From positions 62,001 through 126,000 of the forward strand of contig CAVRGJ010000001.1 in NCBI GenBank assembly GCA_963720705.1: a stretch of DNA of 64,000 nt. The letters run 5' to 3'. Positions 53,005 through 64,000 of this stretch are shown piece after piece (the first letter of the stretch is position 1; each line of letters begins with the position of its first letter). The stretch is from DASWJZ01 sp963720705 (GTDB taxonomy: Bacteria > Pseudomonadota > Alphaproteobacteria > Rhizobiales > Afifellaceae). The translations under genes were made by a program, and so were the position numbers. Below the pieces are notes generated by a model. The model was given only the letters and a program-made list of their open reading frames with translations. It ran no database searches and had not been told where the DNA came from.

Positions 53005-54408
53005 AGCAGTGTCCTCACATCGGTGACCACGCCGGTGATGGCGCTGGCGGCGGCGGTCAGCGGGCTGGCCAGGAACGTGCGCCCGCCTTTGCCCTGCCGG
53101 CCTTCGAAGTTGCGGTTGCTGGTGGAAACGCTGTACTGCCCGGGCGAAAGCTGGTCGCCGTTCATGGCGATGCACATGGAGCAGCCCGGCTCGCGCCACT
53201 CGCAGCCGGCGGCGCGGAAGATCTCCGGCAGCCCTTCGGCGATCGCCTGGCGCTTGACTTCCTGCGAGCCCGGCACCACCATCACGCGCACCTTGGGGCT
53301 CACCTTGCGGCCCTTGAGCAGGCCGGCGGCGGTGCGCAGGTCGGAGATGCGCGAGTTGGTGCAGCTTCCGATGAACACCACATCGATCGGGATGGCCGAG
53401 CAGCGGCTTGCCGCCTTCGAGCCCCATGTAGCGCAGCGCCTTGGTGATGGAATCGCGCTCCATGCGGGTCGGCCACCTGCGGAGGGTTCGGGCAGCGGCG
53501 CGGTGATCGGCACGCCCATGCCGGGATTGGTGCCGTAGGTGATCATCGGCTCGAGCGCGTCGGCGTCGATGGTGATCGCTGCGGTCGTAGGCGGCGCCTT
53601 CGTCGGTGGGCAAGCTGCTTCCAGCGCGCCACGGCCGCGTCCCACGCGGCGCCCTTGGGAGCGTGACGGCGGCCGGCGAGGTACTCGAACGTGGTGTCGT
53701 CGGGCGCGATCAGGCCGGCGCGCGCGCCGCCTTCGATCGACATGTTGCACACCGTCATGCGCTCTTCCATGGAGAGCGCGCGGATGGCGCTGCCGGTGTA
53801 CTCGAACACGCTGCCGGTGCCGCCGCCGATGCCGATCTGCGCGATCAGCGCGAGAATGATGTCCTTGGCCGAGACGCCCGGCTGCAGCGTGCCGTCCACC
53901 TGCACCTGGAAGGTCTTCGACTTGCGCTGCAGCAGGCACTGCGTGGCCAGCACGTGCTCCACTTCGCTGGTGCCGATGCCGAAGGCCAGCGCGCCGAACG
54001 CGCCGTGCGTGGCGGTGTGGCTGTCGCCGCAGACCACCGTCATGCCGGGCTGCGTGAGGCCGAGTTCCGGCCCGATCACGTGCACGATGCCCTGCCGGTC
54101 GCTGTGCATGCCCAGGCAGCGGATGCCGAACTCGCGTGCAATTGGTCTCGAGCTGCGCGAGCTGCTTGGCGCGCGATCTCGTCGACGATGGGCAGCGAGC
54201 GGTCCGTGGTGGGAATGCTGTGGTCCGCGGTGGCGATGGTGAGGTCCGGCCGGCGCACTTTGAGGCCGCGCTCGCGCAGGCCCTGGAAGGCCTGCGGCGA
54301 AGTGACTTCGTGCACCAGGTGCAGGTCGATATAGAGCAGCGTGGGCGCGCCGGGCTGCTCGTGCACGACGTGGGAATCCCAGAGTTTTTCGATGATGGTG
54401 CGTGGCAT
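53001..54408 (-). CDS. leuC: 3-isopropylmalate dehydratase, large subunit (frameshifted)
   Basis: Aconitase-superfamily subunit carrying the 4Fe-4S cluster. Starts MPRTIIEKLWDSHVVHEQPG. HSIPTTDRSLPIVDEIA, VCGDSHTATHGAFGALAFGIG, VFIGSCTNSRISDLR (cluster Cys) and AAGCEWREPGCSMCIAMNGD (two cluster Cys) are visible across frames. Breaks near 54140, 54175, 53625, 53590, 53475 and 53400. About 470 residues after correction. It forms a heterodimer with LeuD from the next gene. Confidence 0.94.
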
Positions 54409-54495
54409 AACTCATAAGTAGTTTCGATCCGCATCGGTAACGCGACCGTATCTATCCGTATTATGGCTGAGCGCGGAGGCCGGTAAGCTCCGCGC

Positions 54496-55585
54496 TCATC
54501 CGATCGCGGCGCACACCGCCTGGCCCACCTGTTCGGTGGTGGCGGGCGCGCCCGAAGGCCTCAGATCGGCGGTGACGTGGCCGCTTTCGAGCACCGCTTC
54601 GATGGCGGTATCCACCGCCGCGGCTTCTGCCTTCAAGCCGAAACTGTACTCCAGCATGGCGGCCACCGAGCCGATGGCGCCCAGCGGATTGGCCTTGTTC
54701 TGCCCGGCGATGTCGGGCGCCGAGCCGTGCACCGGCTCGTACAGGCCGACCCACGCGCCCGACGGACGCTGGTCGCCGATGGAGGCCGAGGGCAGCATGC
54801 CGATGGAGCCGGCCAGCACCGCGCCTTCGTCGCTCAGGATGTCGCCGAACATGTTCTCGGTCAGCACCACGTCGAAGCGCCGCGGATTCAGCACCAGCTG
54901 CATGGCGCAGTTGTCCACCAGCAGGTGATCGAGCGCGACATCCGGATAATCCTGCGCCACTTCGACCACCACGCGGCGCCAGAGCTGCGAATTCTCGAGC
55001 ACGTTCGACTTATCCACCGAGGTGACTTTCTTGCGGCGCGCCGCGCGCCAGGTGGAAGGCCATGCGGGTAACGCGCTCGATTTCCGCGCGCGTGTAGGTC
55101 ATGGTATTGACCGCCCGCGTCTCCGCGCCGTCTCCGGTAATGCCGCGCGGAGTTCCGTAGTAGATCCCGCCCGTCAGTTCGCGGACGATGATCATGTCGG
55201 TGCCTTCCACCAGGTGGTTCTTCAGGGGCGAAGAATCCAGTTGCGACGCGTAGGCGCGCACCGGGCGCAGGTTGGCATACACGCCCAGCGCCTTGCGAAT
55301 CCCGAGCAGTCCCTTTTCCGGCCGCTTCTCGGGCGGCGCGTTATCGAATTCCGGCAGCCCGACCGCGCCCATCAGGGTGGCGTCGGCGGCCGGCGGCCAG
55401 CTCGCGCCGTCTCCTCCGGCAACGGCGTGCCGGTCTTGTGGATCGCGATGCCGCCCAGCAGACCCTTCGGTGAGCTTCAGCGTGTGATTCCATTTCTCCG
55501 CGACGTGGCGCAGCACGCGCACCGCTTCGCGGGTGACTTCGGTGCCGATGCCGTCGCCGGGGAGAACCAGAACGTTCAGGTTCAT
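54496..55585 (-). CDS. leuB: 3-isopropylmalate dehydrogenase (frameshifted)
   Basis: Oxidatively decarboxylates 3-isopropylmalate with NAD+. ATG 55585: MNLNVLVLPGDGIGTEVTRE. VGLPEFDNAPPEKRPEKGLLGIRKAL, LRPVRAYAS (substrate Arg), VRELTGGIYYG, and LTENMFGDILSDEGAVLAGS with catalytic and metal Asp are visible, then VHGSAPDIAGQNKANPLG (NAD-binding). Shifts near 55465, 55400 and 55045. About 360 residues. It starts 3 bp after the leuA stop and is followed by an 87-bp gap before leuC. Confidence 0.94.
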
Positions 55586-55588
55586 GCG

Positions 55589-56774
<1,186 letters not shown>

Positions 56775-56874
56775 GCTTCACCGATACGAGTCATTATGCG
56801 GCGGCGTGTTCGATTTGGCAAATTTATAATTTTCGCAGTCCATATTAGCAAATGTTATATATGAGAGAACGCCC
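56775..56874. promoter_or_regulatory. Divergent leuA / LysR-regulator promoter region
   Basis: A 100-bp A/T-rich gap between divergent starts. TTAGCAAATGTTA (56847-56859) fits the T-N11-A pattern of LysR-type binding sites within the loose dyad atattagcaaatgttatat. gcaaatttataatttt provides -10-like hexamers. Control of leu genes by the adjacent regulator is inferred. Confidence 0.5.
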
Positions 56875-57748
56875 ATGGAACTCTATTCCCTTCAGGTGTT
56901 TCTCACGGTGGCCACCGAGAAGAGCTTCTCCCGCGCCGCCGGAAAAGCTGCTGCGCACGCAGCCGGCGATTTCGCTGGCGCTGCAGCGGCTGGAGCAGGA
57001 ACTGGGCGAGAAACTGATCGACCGCTCCGGCAAGGAGCTGATCCTGACCGACGCCGGCCGCACGGTGCTGGATACGCGCGCCGCTTCCAGAGCCTGCAGC
57101 AGGAGACTGGACAACTCGCTGGCCGAACTGCGCGACAACTCCGCCGGGCGCCTGACCATCGGCGCCAACGAATCGACCACGCTCTACCTGCTGCGGCACA
57201 TCGAGCGGTACCGCGAGCTGTATCCCGAAGGTGAAGGTGCAGGTGCGGCGCAGCCTTTCGAGCAAGCTGCCCAACGAGCTGCTCGACGGCAACCTGGAAC
57301 TGGGCGTCATCAGCTACGACCCGGGCGACGAGCGGCTGAAGTCCAAGGTCATCTACACCGACGCGCTGGCCTTCGTGGTCTCGCCGCAGCACCGGCTGGC
57401 GCACCGCAAGACGGTCTCGATCACGGAACTGGCGGAGGAGAACTTCATCGCGCACAACGTGGTCTCGCCGTACCGCGAAGTGGTGCTGCGCGAGTTCCAG
57501 CCGCACAAAGTGCCGCTGCGCATGGATGTGGAGATGCCGACGATCGAGACCATCCGCAAGCTGGTGCAGCGCAATCATGGGCGTGGCGTTCCTGCCGCGC
57601 ATGTGCGTGGAGCAGGAGATCGAGCAGAAGCGTGCTGTGCGAAGTGCGCGTGAAGGAAATGCACGTGGAGCGCAAGATCCGGCTGATCTATCCCACGCGG
57701 CGCGCGCTCAGCCACGCGGCGAAGGCGTTCCTGGAAGTGGTTGGATAG
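56875..57748 (+). CDS. LysR-family transcriptional regulator (frameshifted)
   Basis: ATG 56875: MELYSLQVFLTVATEKSFSRAA. A one-base shift near 56945 leads to KLLRTQPAISLALQRLEQEL, the winged HTH recognition helix. The effector domain follows: RLTIGANESTTLYLLRHIERYRELYPE, LPNELLDGNLELGVISYDPGDE and AHRKTVSITELAEENFIAHN, ending RRALSHAAKAFLEVVG. Shifts also near 57085, 57230, 57575 and 57635. About 290 residues. It is divergent from leuA and a natural candidate to control leuABCD, perhaps sensing a pathway intermediate. Confidence 0.88.
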
Positions 57749-57840
57749 CTGGCGGCGAGACCCATCGGATTCGCCAGCGTCAGCTACGTTCCGGCCGTGA
57801 ACGCAATTTTGCACCGCAGAGTGCCTGATAAAATAGTCGC

Positions 57841-59058
57841 TTGAAGCGATTTCTGCGTCTGGCAGTGCCCGCCCTCGTCGCCGGGGCACTGCTCGCCGCC
57901 ATCGATTCCGCGCTGCTGCCCGCGGACGATCCGGCGATCCGCTATGCCGCCACCCCGCCGCGCGATCGCGCGTCACAGCTTGACGCCCGCCTGCGCTCGG
58001 GCGAACTCAAGCTCTCCTACCACCGCGATTTCGGCTATCTGATCTCCCTCCTCAAGGCGCTCGATGTTCCCGTCGCCTCGCAGGTGCTGGTCTTCTCGAA
58101 GACCAGCTTCCAGGCGCCGCGCATCGCGCCCCGTACTCCGCGTGCGCTTTACCACGCGCCCGATATTTCCGTAGGCTTCGTGCGCGGCGGCGACGTTCTC
58201 GAGATCGCCGCCACCGATCCCCAACAGGGCGTCATCTTTTACACCCTCGATCAGGAGGAGGCGGCCCGGCCCCGCCTGGTGCGCCGCGAGGAGTGCATGC
58301 AATGCCACTTCGGCGCCGCCACCCTCGGCGTGCCCGGCCTGGTCGTCCGCTCCGTGCATGTCGATCGCAACGGGCAGGCGCTTGCCGCCGGACGCTCCTT
58401 CCTCACCGACCACCGCAGTCCGCTCGAGCAGCGCTGGGGCGGCTGGTACGTCACCGGACTCTCCGGCGCCCAGCACCACCTGGGCAATCAGACCGTGACC
58501 GACCGCGACTATCCCGAGTACGATCCTGCCGCCGGCTCTAATCTGCGGTCGCTCGACCGGCTGGTCGACACCGGCGCCTACCTCGCCGGCCACAGCGACA
58601 TCGTCTCCCTGCTGACCTTGGAGCACGAGACCCGCTTCACCAATCTCGCCACCCGCCTCGGCTGGGAGAGTCGTCTCGGCCGCGACACGGACGCTACGGC
58701 CGAAGAGTTCGCCGGCTATCTGCTCTTTCAGGACGAAGCCCCGCTCACCAGCCCTGTGGAGGGCGGTCCCGAATTCGCGGCGGCGTTCGCCGCCGGAGGC
58801 GTGCGCGACCGCGCCGGCCGTTCGCTGCGCGATCTCGACTTGCAGACGCACATGTTCCGCTATCGCTGCAGCTACCTGATTTACGCCGGCCAATTCGACG
58901 CGCTACCCGCCGGCGCGCGCGACAGCGTCCTGCACCGCGTCTACGACATTCTGAGCGGAGTCACGCCATCCAAGCTGCCGGCGGCGGAGCGACGGGCCAT
59001 TCTCGAAATTCTGCGCGACACCAAAAAGTCGCTGCCCGCCTGGTTCGCGGTGAAGTAA
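57841..59058 (+). CDS. Periplasmic mono-heme c-type cytochrome-like protein
   Basis: 405 residues from TTG 57841. N-terminal signal anchor (LAVPALVAGALLAAID). A single CXXCH heme site (CMQCHF, about residue 153) is preceded by a beta-rich region (SVGFVRGGDVLEIAATDPQQG). The long C-terminal region has several His/Met that could give the sixth ligand (GAQHHLGNQ, AGHSDIV, TLEHETRF). Intact frame. It was probably once co-transcribed with other respiratory genes, but none adjoin. Electron partner unknown. Confidence 0.7.
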   Translation: MKRFLRLAVPALVAGALLAAIDSALLPADDPAIRYAATPPRDRASQLDARLRSGELKLSYHRDFGYLISLLKALDVPVASQVLVFSKTSFQAPRIAPRTPRALYHAPDISVGFVRGGDVLEIAATDPQQGVIFYTLDQEEAARPRLVRREECMQCHFGAATLGVPGLVVRSVHVDRNGQALAAGRSFLTDHRSPLEQRWGGWYVTGLSGAQHHLGNQTVTDRDYPEYDPAAGSNLRSLDRLVDTGAYLAGHSDIVSLLTLEHETRFTNLATRLGWESRLGRDTDATAEEFAGYLLFQDEAPLTSPVEGGPEFAAAFAAGGVRDRAGRSLRDLDLQTHMFRYRCSYLIYAGQFDALPAGARDSVLHRVYDILSGVTPSKLPAAERRAILEILRDTKKSLPAWFAVK

Positions 59059-59061
59059 GCC

Positions 59062-60794
59062 TTACTTCCCGTGTCCCATGTGGCCGGTCGCGCCCTTCAC
59101 GTGTCCGCGATGCCGCGGGTTGCGCGAGACGTCGGGCGTCACCGTCACTCCGGCGTGCGGAGAGTTCAGGCCGTACACATTCAGCCGGTCGGAGAAAGTT
59201 GCCAGATACACCTTCCCGTTGGCCACCGTAGGCGGCACATACTTGGCGAAATCGAAGTTATCCGCGGGGTCGTTCGCATCCGTACTCCACAGTAACTCCA
59301 GGGTCTCGGCATCGAACGCGCGCAGCGTCCCGCGCACGATCTCCACCCAGGCATCGTCCTTATACGGGACCGCGCCCCAGAGGATGCCGTTCTCGCGCCC
59401 GTTCGCCGAAATCGAGAGAAATCCGCCCGGCATCCCCTTATTGCCCATGATGCCTTTGAGCGGCCTGGTGTTGAACTTAGTCCGCGGGTCGTAGTGGAAG
59501 GCCTTGACGTTGTCTTCCTCCGGCCACACGTAAATCGTCGGACCCTTGCGCGCGCTGTCGAAATACACCGGCGCGCCGTGATTGTGATGATACCCCGTGT
59601 TGAACAGGAACGGGATCCAACTTAGCAGCGTAATCCGCCACCGCCGCGCGGCCTGAAAGTACTGCAGCGGAGGATTGGTCCCGTCATGAAACCAGTGATG
59701 CTCCTGCAGCCCGCCCAGGCGGTCCTGCGCCAGCAGCCACAGCTTGCCGTCCTTACCGCCGCCCACCAGTTCGTTCGTGCCGGGCAACAGCATGGGCCCG
59801 GACGACCCCAGGTCGACATCCAGCGCGTTCTGCGCCTTCACCGCCGCCGGCGCGAACCAGTCCATCGGCTGCAGGTCCGGACTCAGCTTCAGGAATGTTC
59901 CGCCATATTGCTTCGCCGCCGGGTCGAAGCTGCCGTTTCCCGTCATGAAAAAGAGATTGCCCTGCGCGTCCACCGCCGGCCCGTTGCCGGCCTGCCAGAT
60001 TCCTCCCTCTTTGCCGCCCGGCGTGGTGCAGTAAACCGGCTCTAGTTGGCGCAGCGTGACCGGGTCGAAGGCGATCACGAAGCCCTGCCAGGGCGTAGCG
60101 TCCTGGTGCGACCCGAGCGCCACATACACTCTGTCATTCGCCAGGGTGAGCGCCGCGCGCTGTATGTGGCGGCGCGCCAGATCCTCTTGCGGCACGCTTC
60201 CGGTCGAGAGCTGCGGAATGCGAATGTCGGTCTGCTTCGCGATCGCCCCCGTCGTCAGATCGAGCGCGTGAATGCGCAACACCACCGGGCAGGCGGCGGT
60301 CGCGGCCTCCTCCCCGGGGCAGGGCGGGTCGGCGATCTTCGCCACGACGTACATCAACTTGCGCGCGCGGTCGATCACCGGAGTGCTGGTCACCCCGATG
60401 TACGGGCGAATGTTGTACTGCCCCAGCAGTGCGCCGGCGTCCTTGGGAATGCGGTCGTACGGCATGGGCGTGCCGAGACTGGCTTTCCAGATCGGCTCGC
60501 GCTCCGCCTTGTCGGCATCGAAGGCGTAGACCATGTTGCGCATGGTCGCCACGTAGACGACATTGCGGGTGTCCCGTTGATCGTCAGGCCGCTGACCACC
60601 AGCGGCTGGGCGTAGATCTGCCCGTCCACCATGACCGAAAACAGGCGCCCGAACTTCTGCGTCTTCACCGACGAAGGCGAAAGGACGGTCTCGTCCAGCA
60701 CTGCCCCGGTGCGCGCCAGATTGTTGTGGTGGGTGAGTACGTCCGTGGCGTGCGCCAGAGCGCAAACAGTCAGGATCAGCGCCACGGTCCGCAT
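59062..60794 (-). CDS. Secreted PQQ-like beta-propeller protein (one frameshift)
   Basis: ATG 60794, signal peptide MRTVALILTVCALAHATD. DVLTHHNNLARTGAVLDETVL is the typical start of these secreted propellers. A shift near 60570 joins VVSGLTINGTP to RNVVYVATMRNMVYAFDAD. Repeated blade motifs follow (VVYVATMRNMVYAFDAD, GFVIAFDPVTLRQLEPVY, GTLRAFDAETLELLWSTD, KVYLATFSDRLNVYGL). The C-terminus is a His/Gly-rich tail that may bind metal. No PQQ-binding catalytic Asp/Glu pair could be assigned, so it may be non-enzymatic. About 575 residues. Confidence 0.75.
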
Positions 60795-60893
60795 TCGGCA
60801 AGCTTACCAAAGCCGGTTCGTGCTTCCGCGCACTTCTCCCTGCGCGCCGTACGAACCATCACACTCCCGCGACCGGAGCCGGTTTCCGAGGAT

Positions 60894-61790
60894 CTACGCC
60901 AGCAGGCGGCGGACCGCGGGGGCCAGCGCCGCCGCCAGTTCCAGATTCTTACTGCTGCTCCATCCCGACACTACGAAGGCGAGGTAGCGTTCGCTCTCGA
61001 AGCCCGCGACCCGGTACCTGTCCGTCGACGCCTGGTAGAGCGGTACGCCACGGGAATTGGCGGTGGACGAAAGCCCGCGAAGTGTCTCGCCATCTTCCTT
61101 CTTCGCCACCACCAGGGAGATTACGTCCGTACCCTTGCGCATTGTCAGGTGGACGAAATGCCGGCCGCCGTAGCTGCACCGGTGGGCCAGCACCACGCGA
61201 TAGCCGGCCGGGACCACCGGTTCCACCAGCGCCAGCAGGCCCTTGTACTCCGGCCCTAACTCGCTCTCCATCTTTTCCACCGGCGGCGGGTCCGATGGGT
61301 ACCTGCGGAATACGGCGCAGTGAATGTGGTCGCTCAGTCCGGACTTGAAAATCGACAGCACGCCCGCCGAGACCTTTTGTATGTAGTCTGCCTGGGCCGG
61401 ACGGTTCGTGACGGCCGGCATCGGCAGCGGTTGCGGATACGTCATCCACGTGCCGGCGGCGATCGCCAGGACCGCCGCCCCGGCCATGGCCCATCGCATG
61501 GTTGCCGGAGCCAGCGCGGTCAGCCTCCACCAGGGCGCGGTCTGGCTCTTGCGGATCCGCCCGCGCACCCGCGCCGTCAACTCCGGCGGGACCTGCTGCG
61601 ATTGCACCGCGCTCTTCAGCCGTTCGCGCAGCCGCGTGCGCGTGTCCAACTCCGCCGTGCACGCCGTGCACAGCTCCAGATGCCGCAGTACCTCGTGGTT
61701 GGTCTCCACAAGCAGTTCGTTACTGATGTAGGCGTCCATGTAGCGACGCGTCTTTTCGCATCCGCCCTCGCCAAATTGAACCCGGTTCAT
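60894..61790 (-). CDS. Zinc-finger anti-sigma factor
   Basis: 298 residues. The N-terminal anti-sigma zinc domain has C11 and H37xxxC41xxC44 (RHLELCTACTAEL). A cytosolic linker, one membrane helix at about residues 95-115 (MRWAMAGAAVLAIAAGTWM) and a 180-residue periplasmic sensor domain follow. The zinc motif and architecture match ZAS-type anti-sigma factors, some of which sense thiol oxidation. Its ATG overlaps the sigma stop by 4 bp (ATGA). Intact frame. Confidence 0.85.
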   Translation of the reverse strand: MNRVQFGEGGCEKTRRYMDAYISNELLVETNHEVLRHLELCTACTAELDTRTRLRERLKSAVQSQQVPPELTARVRGRIRKSQTAPWWRLTALAPATMRWAMAGAAVLAIAAGTWMTYPQPLPMPAVTNRPAQADYIQKVSAGVLSIFKSGLSDHIHCAVFRRYPSDPPPVEKMESELGPEYKGLLALVEPVVPAGYRVVLAHRCSYGGRHFVHLTMRKGTDVISLVVAKKEDGETLRGLSSTANSRGVPLYQASTDRYRVAGFESERYLAFVVSGWSSSKNLELAAALAPAVRRLLA

Positions 61791-62341
61791 GCGCTTTTTC
61801 CTTCCTGGGTACGACCGATTCCATACGACAGCGCTACCGCCACAAGCTTTTCGCGGAGCAGTTTTCGTCCCCTGCTCAATCGCGACATCACGGTTCCGAC
61901 CGGCAGATTCAATATCCCGGCGGTGTCTTTGTAACTGAACTCTTCCACGTCCACCAACAGCACTACCGCGCGAAAATCCTGCGGCACTTCCGCCAGTGCC
62001 CGGAGCATGTCTTGGTCGGTGATGTGCTCCGGGACCGGCGGACCGGGCGCCGAAACCCTATCCAGAATGTCCTCACCCTCCTTCACCATCCGCACGTTGA
62101 GCCACTTGCGGCGGTAATGATTGAGCGTGTGGAACAGAATTTTGAACAGCCAGGCGCGGCAGTTTGTACCGCTCTCGAAACGGTCGAAAGATTTCCAGGC
62201 CTGGTAATACACATCCTGAACCACGTCGTCGGCCCTGGCGCCGTCACCCAGCAGCCTTGCCGCCGTGCGGTACACATCGTTCAGATGGGGCAGGGCGGCG
62301 GCTTCAAATTCCTGAGTCCGTGGTTTGTTGGAGAACAGCAT
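61787..62341 (-). CDS. ECF-family RNA polymerase sigma factor
   Basis: 184 residues from ATG 62341 (MLFSNKPRTQEFEAAALPHL). The open frame extends 48 codons further upstream but without a plausible start region. Region 2 is VYRTAARLLGDGARADDVVQDVYYQAWKSF and region 4 is LAEVPQDFRAVVLLVDVEEFSYKDTAGILN followed by GTVMSRLSRGRKLL (both read in parts). The sequence resembles the SigR/RpoE-like group paired with ZAS anti-sigma factors, as here. Target genes may include the nearby secreted proteins, but no promoter motif was matched. Confidence 0.88.
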   Translation of the reverse strand: MLFSNKPRTQEFEAAALPHLNDVYRTAARLLGDGARADDVVQDVYYQAWKSFDRFESGTNCRAWLFKILFHTLNHYRRKWLNVRMVKEGEDILDRVSAPGPPVPEHITDQDMLRALAEVPQDFRAVVLLVDVEEFSYKDTAGILNLPVGTVMSRLSRGRKLLREKLVAVALSYGIGRTQEGKSA

Positions 62342-62364
62342 AGTACCGTACCCGTTCAGAGTCT

Positions 62365-62574
62365 CTATCCGGGTTCCCCACCAGAATATTCCACCCAGTC
62401 GAACTTTTTCTGCGTGACGGCCAGTACAGATTGGCCGCGGTGGATACGATTGGGCCGATCCCGCAGCCACTTCGGCAGCACGCATTTGCTGTAATTGAGG
62501 TAGAGCTTGCCATCCACGATGCGCCAGGCTTCCGGATCGTTACCCATAACATGAGTCTGGCTGATGCGTCGCAT
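62365..62574 (-). pseudogene. Fragment of a YHS-domain protein
   Basis: About 69 codons. GNDPEAWRIVDGKLYLNYSKCVLPKW (read in two parts), followed by RIHRGQSVLAVTQKK, matches the C-terminal part of secreted YHS-domain proteins (the PETWKIVDGRLYLNYS motif). The N-terminal metal-binding YHS half is missing, replaced by the upstream region of the SDR gene. A remnant is more likely than a small functional gene. Confidence 0.55.
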
Positions 62575-62636
62575 GGATTGGTTCGATTCACGGCCAGATC
62601 AGGTGCAACCAAGCTAGTTAAGTTGAGGAGGGACAA

Positions 62637-63440
62637 ATGAGTCGATTGCAGGGAAAGAACGTGCTGGTAACCGGCGCCAGTTCCGGAATCGGACAGGCCA
62701 TCGCAGTCCGTTTCGCCAAGGAAGGCGCCAATGTGGCGATCAATTACCGCAGCGGCGCGGAACAGGCCGCAGCCACCGCCGCGCTTGCCAAGGCAGCGCG
62801 CACCCATGGCGGTGGACGCGAGATCATCGTGCAGGCCGATGTCTCGAACGAAGAGCAGGTGGTGCAGATGGTCGCCACCACCATCAAGGAGTTCGGCCGC
62901 CTGGATGTCCTGATCAACAATGCCGGCATACAGAAGGCTACGCCCAGCCACGAGCTGTCCGCCGCCGATTTCGACAAGGTCATTTCGGTCAACCTGCGCG
63001 GGCCATTTCTCTGCGCGCGAGAGGCCATCAAGCACTTCCTGCAGCGCGGCGGCGGCGGCCTGATTTTGAATAACTCCAGCGTGCACGAGATGATACCCAA
63101 ACCGAAGTATCTGAGTTACTCGGTCAGCAAGGGCGGAATGCGCAATCTTACCAAGACCCTGGCGCTCGAATACGCGGGGGATGGAATCCGCGTCAACGCC
63201 GTCGGACCCGGCGCCATCGTCACCCCGATCAACAATGCGTGGATCCACGATCCCGAGGCGAAGGCCGGTGTCGAGAGCCACATCCCGATGGGCCGCGCCG
63301 GAGACGCGCAGGAGATCGCCTCGGTATTCGCCTTCCTCGCCTCCGACGATGCATCCTATATCACGGGCCAGACCTTGTATGCCTGCGGCGGACTTACCCT
63401 GTATCCCGAGTTCCGGGTGGCGTGGTCCAGCGGCGAATAA
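62637..63440 (+). CDS. Short-chain dehydrogenase, glucose-1-dehydrogenase-like
   Basis: 267 residues. NAD(P)-binding GASSGIG at about residues 14-20, DVSNEE (adenine loop), NNAGI, catalytic Ser in LNNSSVHE, and the YxxxK pair in YLSYSVSKGG. The pattern and substrate loop resemble glucose 1-dehydrogenases of the SDR family (oxidising beta-D-glucose to gluconolactone), though other sugars or keto compounds are possible. Start ATG 62637 with GAGGAG upstream. Intact frame; a second SDR gene follows 17 bp later. Confidence 0.85.
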   Translation: MSRLQGKNVLVTGASSGIGQAIAVRFAKEGANVAINYRSGAEQAAATAALAKAARTHGGGREIIVQADVSNEEQVVQMVATTIKEFGRLDVLINNAGIQKATPSHELSAADFDKVISVNLRGPFLCAREAIKHFLQRGGGGLILNNSSVHEMIPKPKYLSYSVSKGGMRNLTKTLALEYAGDGIRVNAVGPGAIVTPINNAWIHDPEAKAGVESHIPMGRAGDAQEIASVFAFLASDDASYITGQTLYACGGLTLYPEFRVAWSSGE

Positions 63441-63457
63441 ATTTCACTGAGGGGAAC

Positions 63458-64000
63458 ATGAGCGATCTTACCGGCAAAGTAGTGTTGGTCACCGGCGCGA
63501 AGGGCGGCCTCGGCAGCTTCGTCACGGAAGCGTTCTGGCCGCCGGCGCCGACGTGATTGGCGTCTCGCGCTCGATACAGCCCGGCGACTTCCCGCACGAC
63601 CGCTTCCACGCCATGCCTGCCGGACTCACCAGTGCGGCGGCGGCCCGCCAACTCGTTCAAGAGGCGCTCGCGCGCTTTCCGAAGATCGATGCCCTGATCC
63701 ACGTCATGGGCGGCTTCGCCGGCGGGCAGCGCGTGGAGGATACCGACGAGGCGACGCTCGACCGCATGTTGGACCTCAACTTTCGCAGCGCCTTTTACAT
63801 GGTGGGAGCGCTGCTCCCGCACCTGCGCGAGCGCGGGCGCGGAAGCATCGCTGTGGTCGCCAGCCGCCAGGGCGTGGAGCCCGGAGCCCTGGTCGCCGCC
63901 TATAGCGCGTCCAAGGCCGCCGTCGTTTCCCTGGTCCGCGCCATCGCGCTGGAAAACAAGGATCGGGGCATCTCAGCCAACACGGTGCTCCCCGGCACGA
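63458..64000 (+). CDS. Short-chain dehydrogenase, partial (cut by window end; one frameshift)
   Basis: ATG 63458 with GAGGGGA upstream: MSDLTGKVVLVTGAKGGLGSF (GxxxGxG nucleotide site). A one-base shift near 63535 leads to ADVIGVSRSIQPGDFP, then IDALIHVMGGFAGG (in place of NNAG) and SIAVVASRQGVEPGALVAAYSASKAAVVSL with catalytic Ser, Tyr and Lys (read in parts). The C-terminus lies beyond the window. Co-directional with the preceding SDR gene; substrate unknown. Confidence 0.85.

Overview
The window looks like a chromosome fragment of an Acidobacteriota bacterium, probably close to Solibacter/Bryobacter. This is an inference from high GC with strongly GC-biased third codon positions, two ECF sigma/anti-sigma pairs, many secreted Tat or lipoprotein products, short inverted and tandem repeats of a kind I associate with that group, and a deiodinase-like selenoprotein. 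Most loci are housekeeping genes. Many of them (aroC, def, fmt, argJ, glgC, eno, gpmA, cysS, lpxD, leuABCD and others) are interrupted by clustered one-base shifts. Each family can be read end to end only by changing frame, so the coordinates given span the whole gene and the breaks are noted. Draft-sequence indels are the likeliest cause.

Layout. 0-8.5 kb: a TPR protein, an ECF sigma factor with its coupled membrane regulator, a three-gene toxin-antitoxin-SecB-like chaperone operon, a PilZ protein, membrane proteins, a second (RelE-type) toxin-antitoxin pair, and three full copies plus one tail of a double-hairpin intergenic repeat. 8.8-15.1 kb: aroC-def-fmt-argJ and a potassium channel. 15.2-16.4 kb: tRNA-Lys(UUU) followed by a 1.1-kb element bounded by a 25-bp copy of the tRNA 3' end. 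Its first half is almost free of thymine on the + strand. 16.5-27.5 kb: a polysaccharide deacetylase, a parvulin plus formylglycine-generating enzyme pair, a glycosidase-like protein, an ATPase, DinB, YraN, a methyltransferase, an aminotransferase, and a membrane-anchored selenoprotein with an in-frame TGA. 27.5-35.5 kb: a zinc-ribbon protein, rpsU, glgC, eno-gpmA, cysS and a Cys/Met-metabolism PLP enzyme. 35.5-49.5 kb: secreted proteins, an N-acyl amino acid deacylase, an MFS transporter, a fused glycosyltransferase/methyltransferase, a phosphoesterase, lpxD, a P-loop protein, signalling proteins, a large membrane protein and a methyltransferase. 49.5-57.7 kb: a RidA-like protein, a Tat-exported SelA-like PLP protein, and leuABCD divergent from a LysR regulator. 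57.8-64 kb: a c-type cytochrome, a PQQ-like propeller protein, a second sigma/anti-sigma pair and two SDR genes, the last cut by the window end.

The strongest unexplained signals are the tRNA-Lys element with its T-depleted tract, the UGA-containing deiodinase-like gene with a SECIS-like hairpin, the chaperone-controlled toxin-antitoxin operon, and the double-hairpin repeat family whose copies show a paired change in one stem. All family assignments come from reading motifs by eye; no database search was run.
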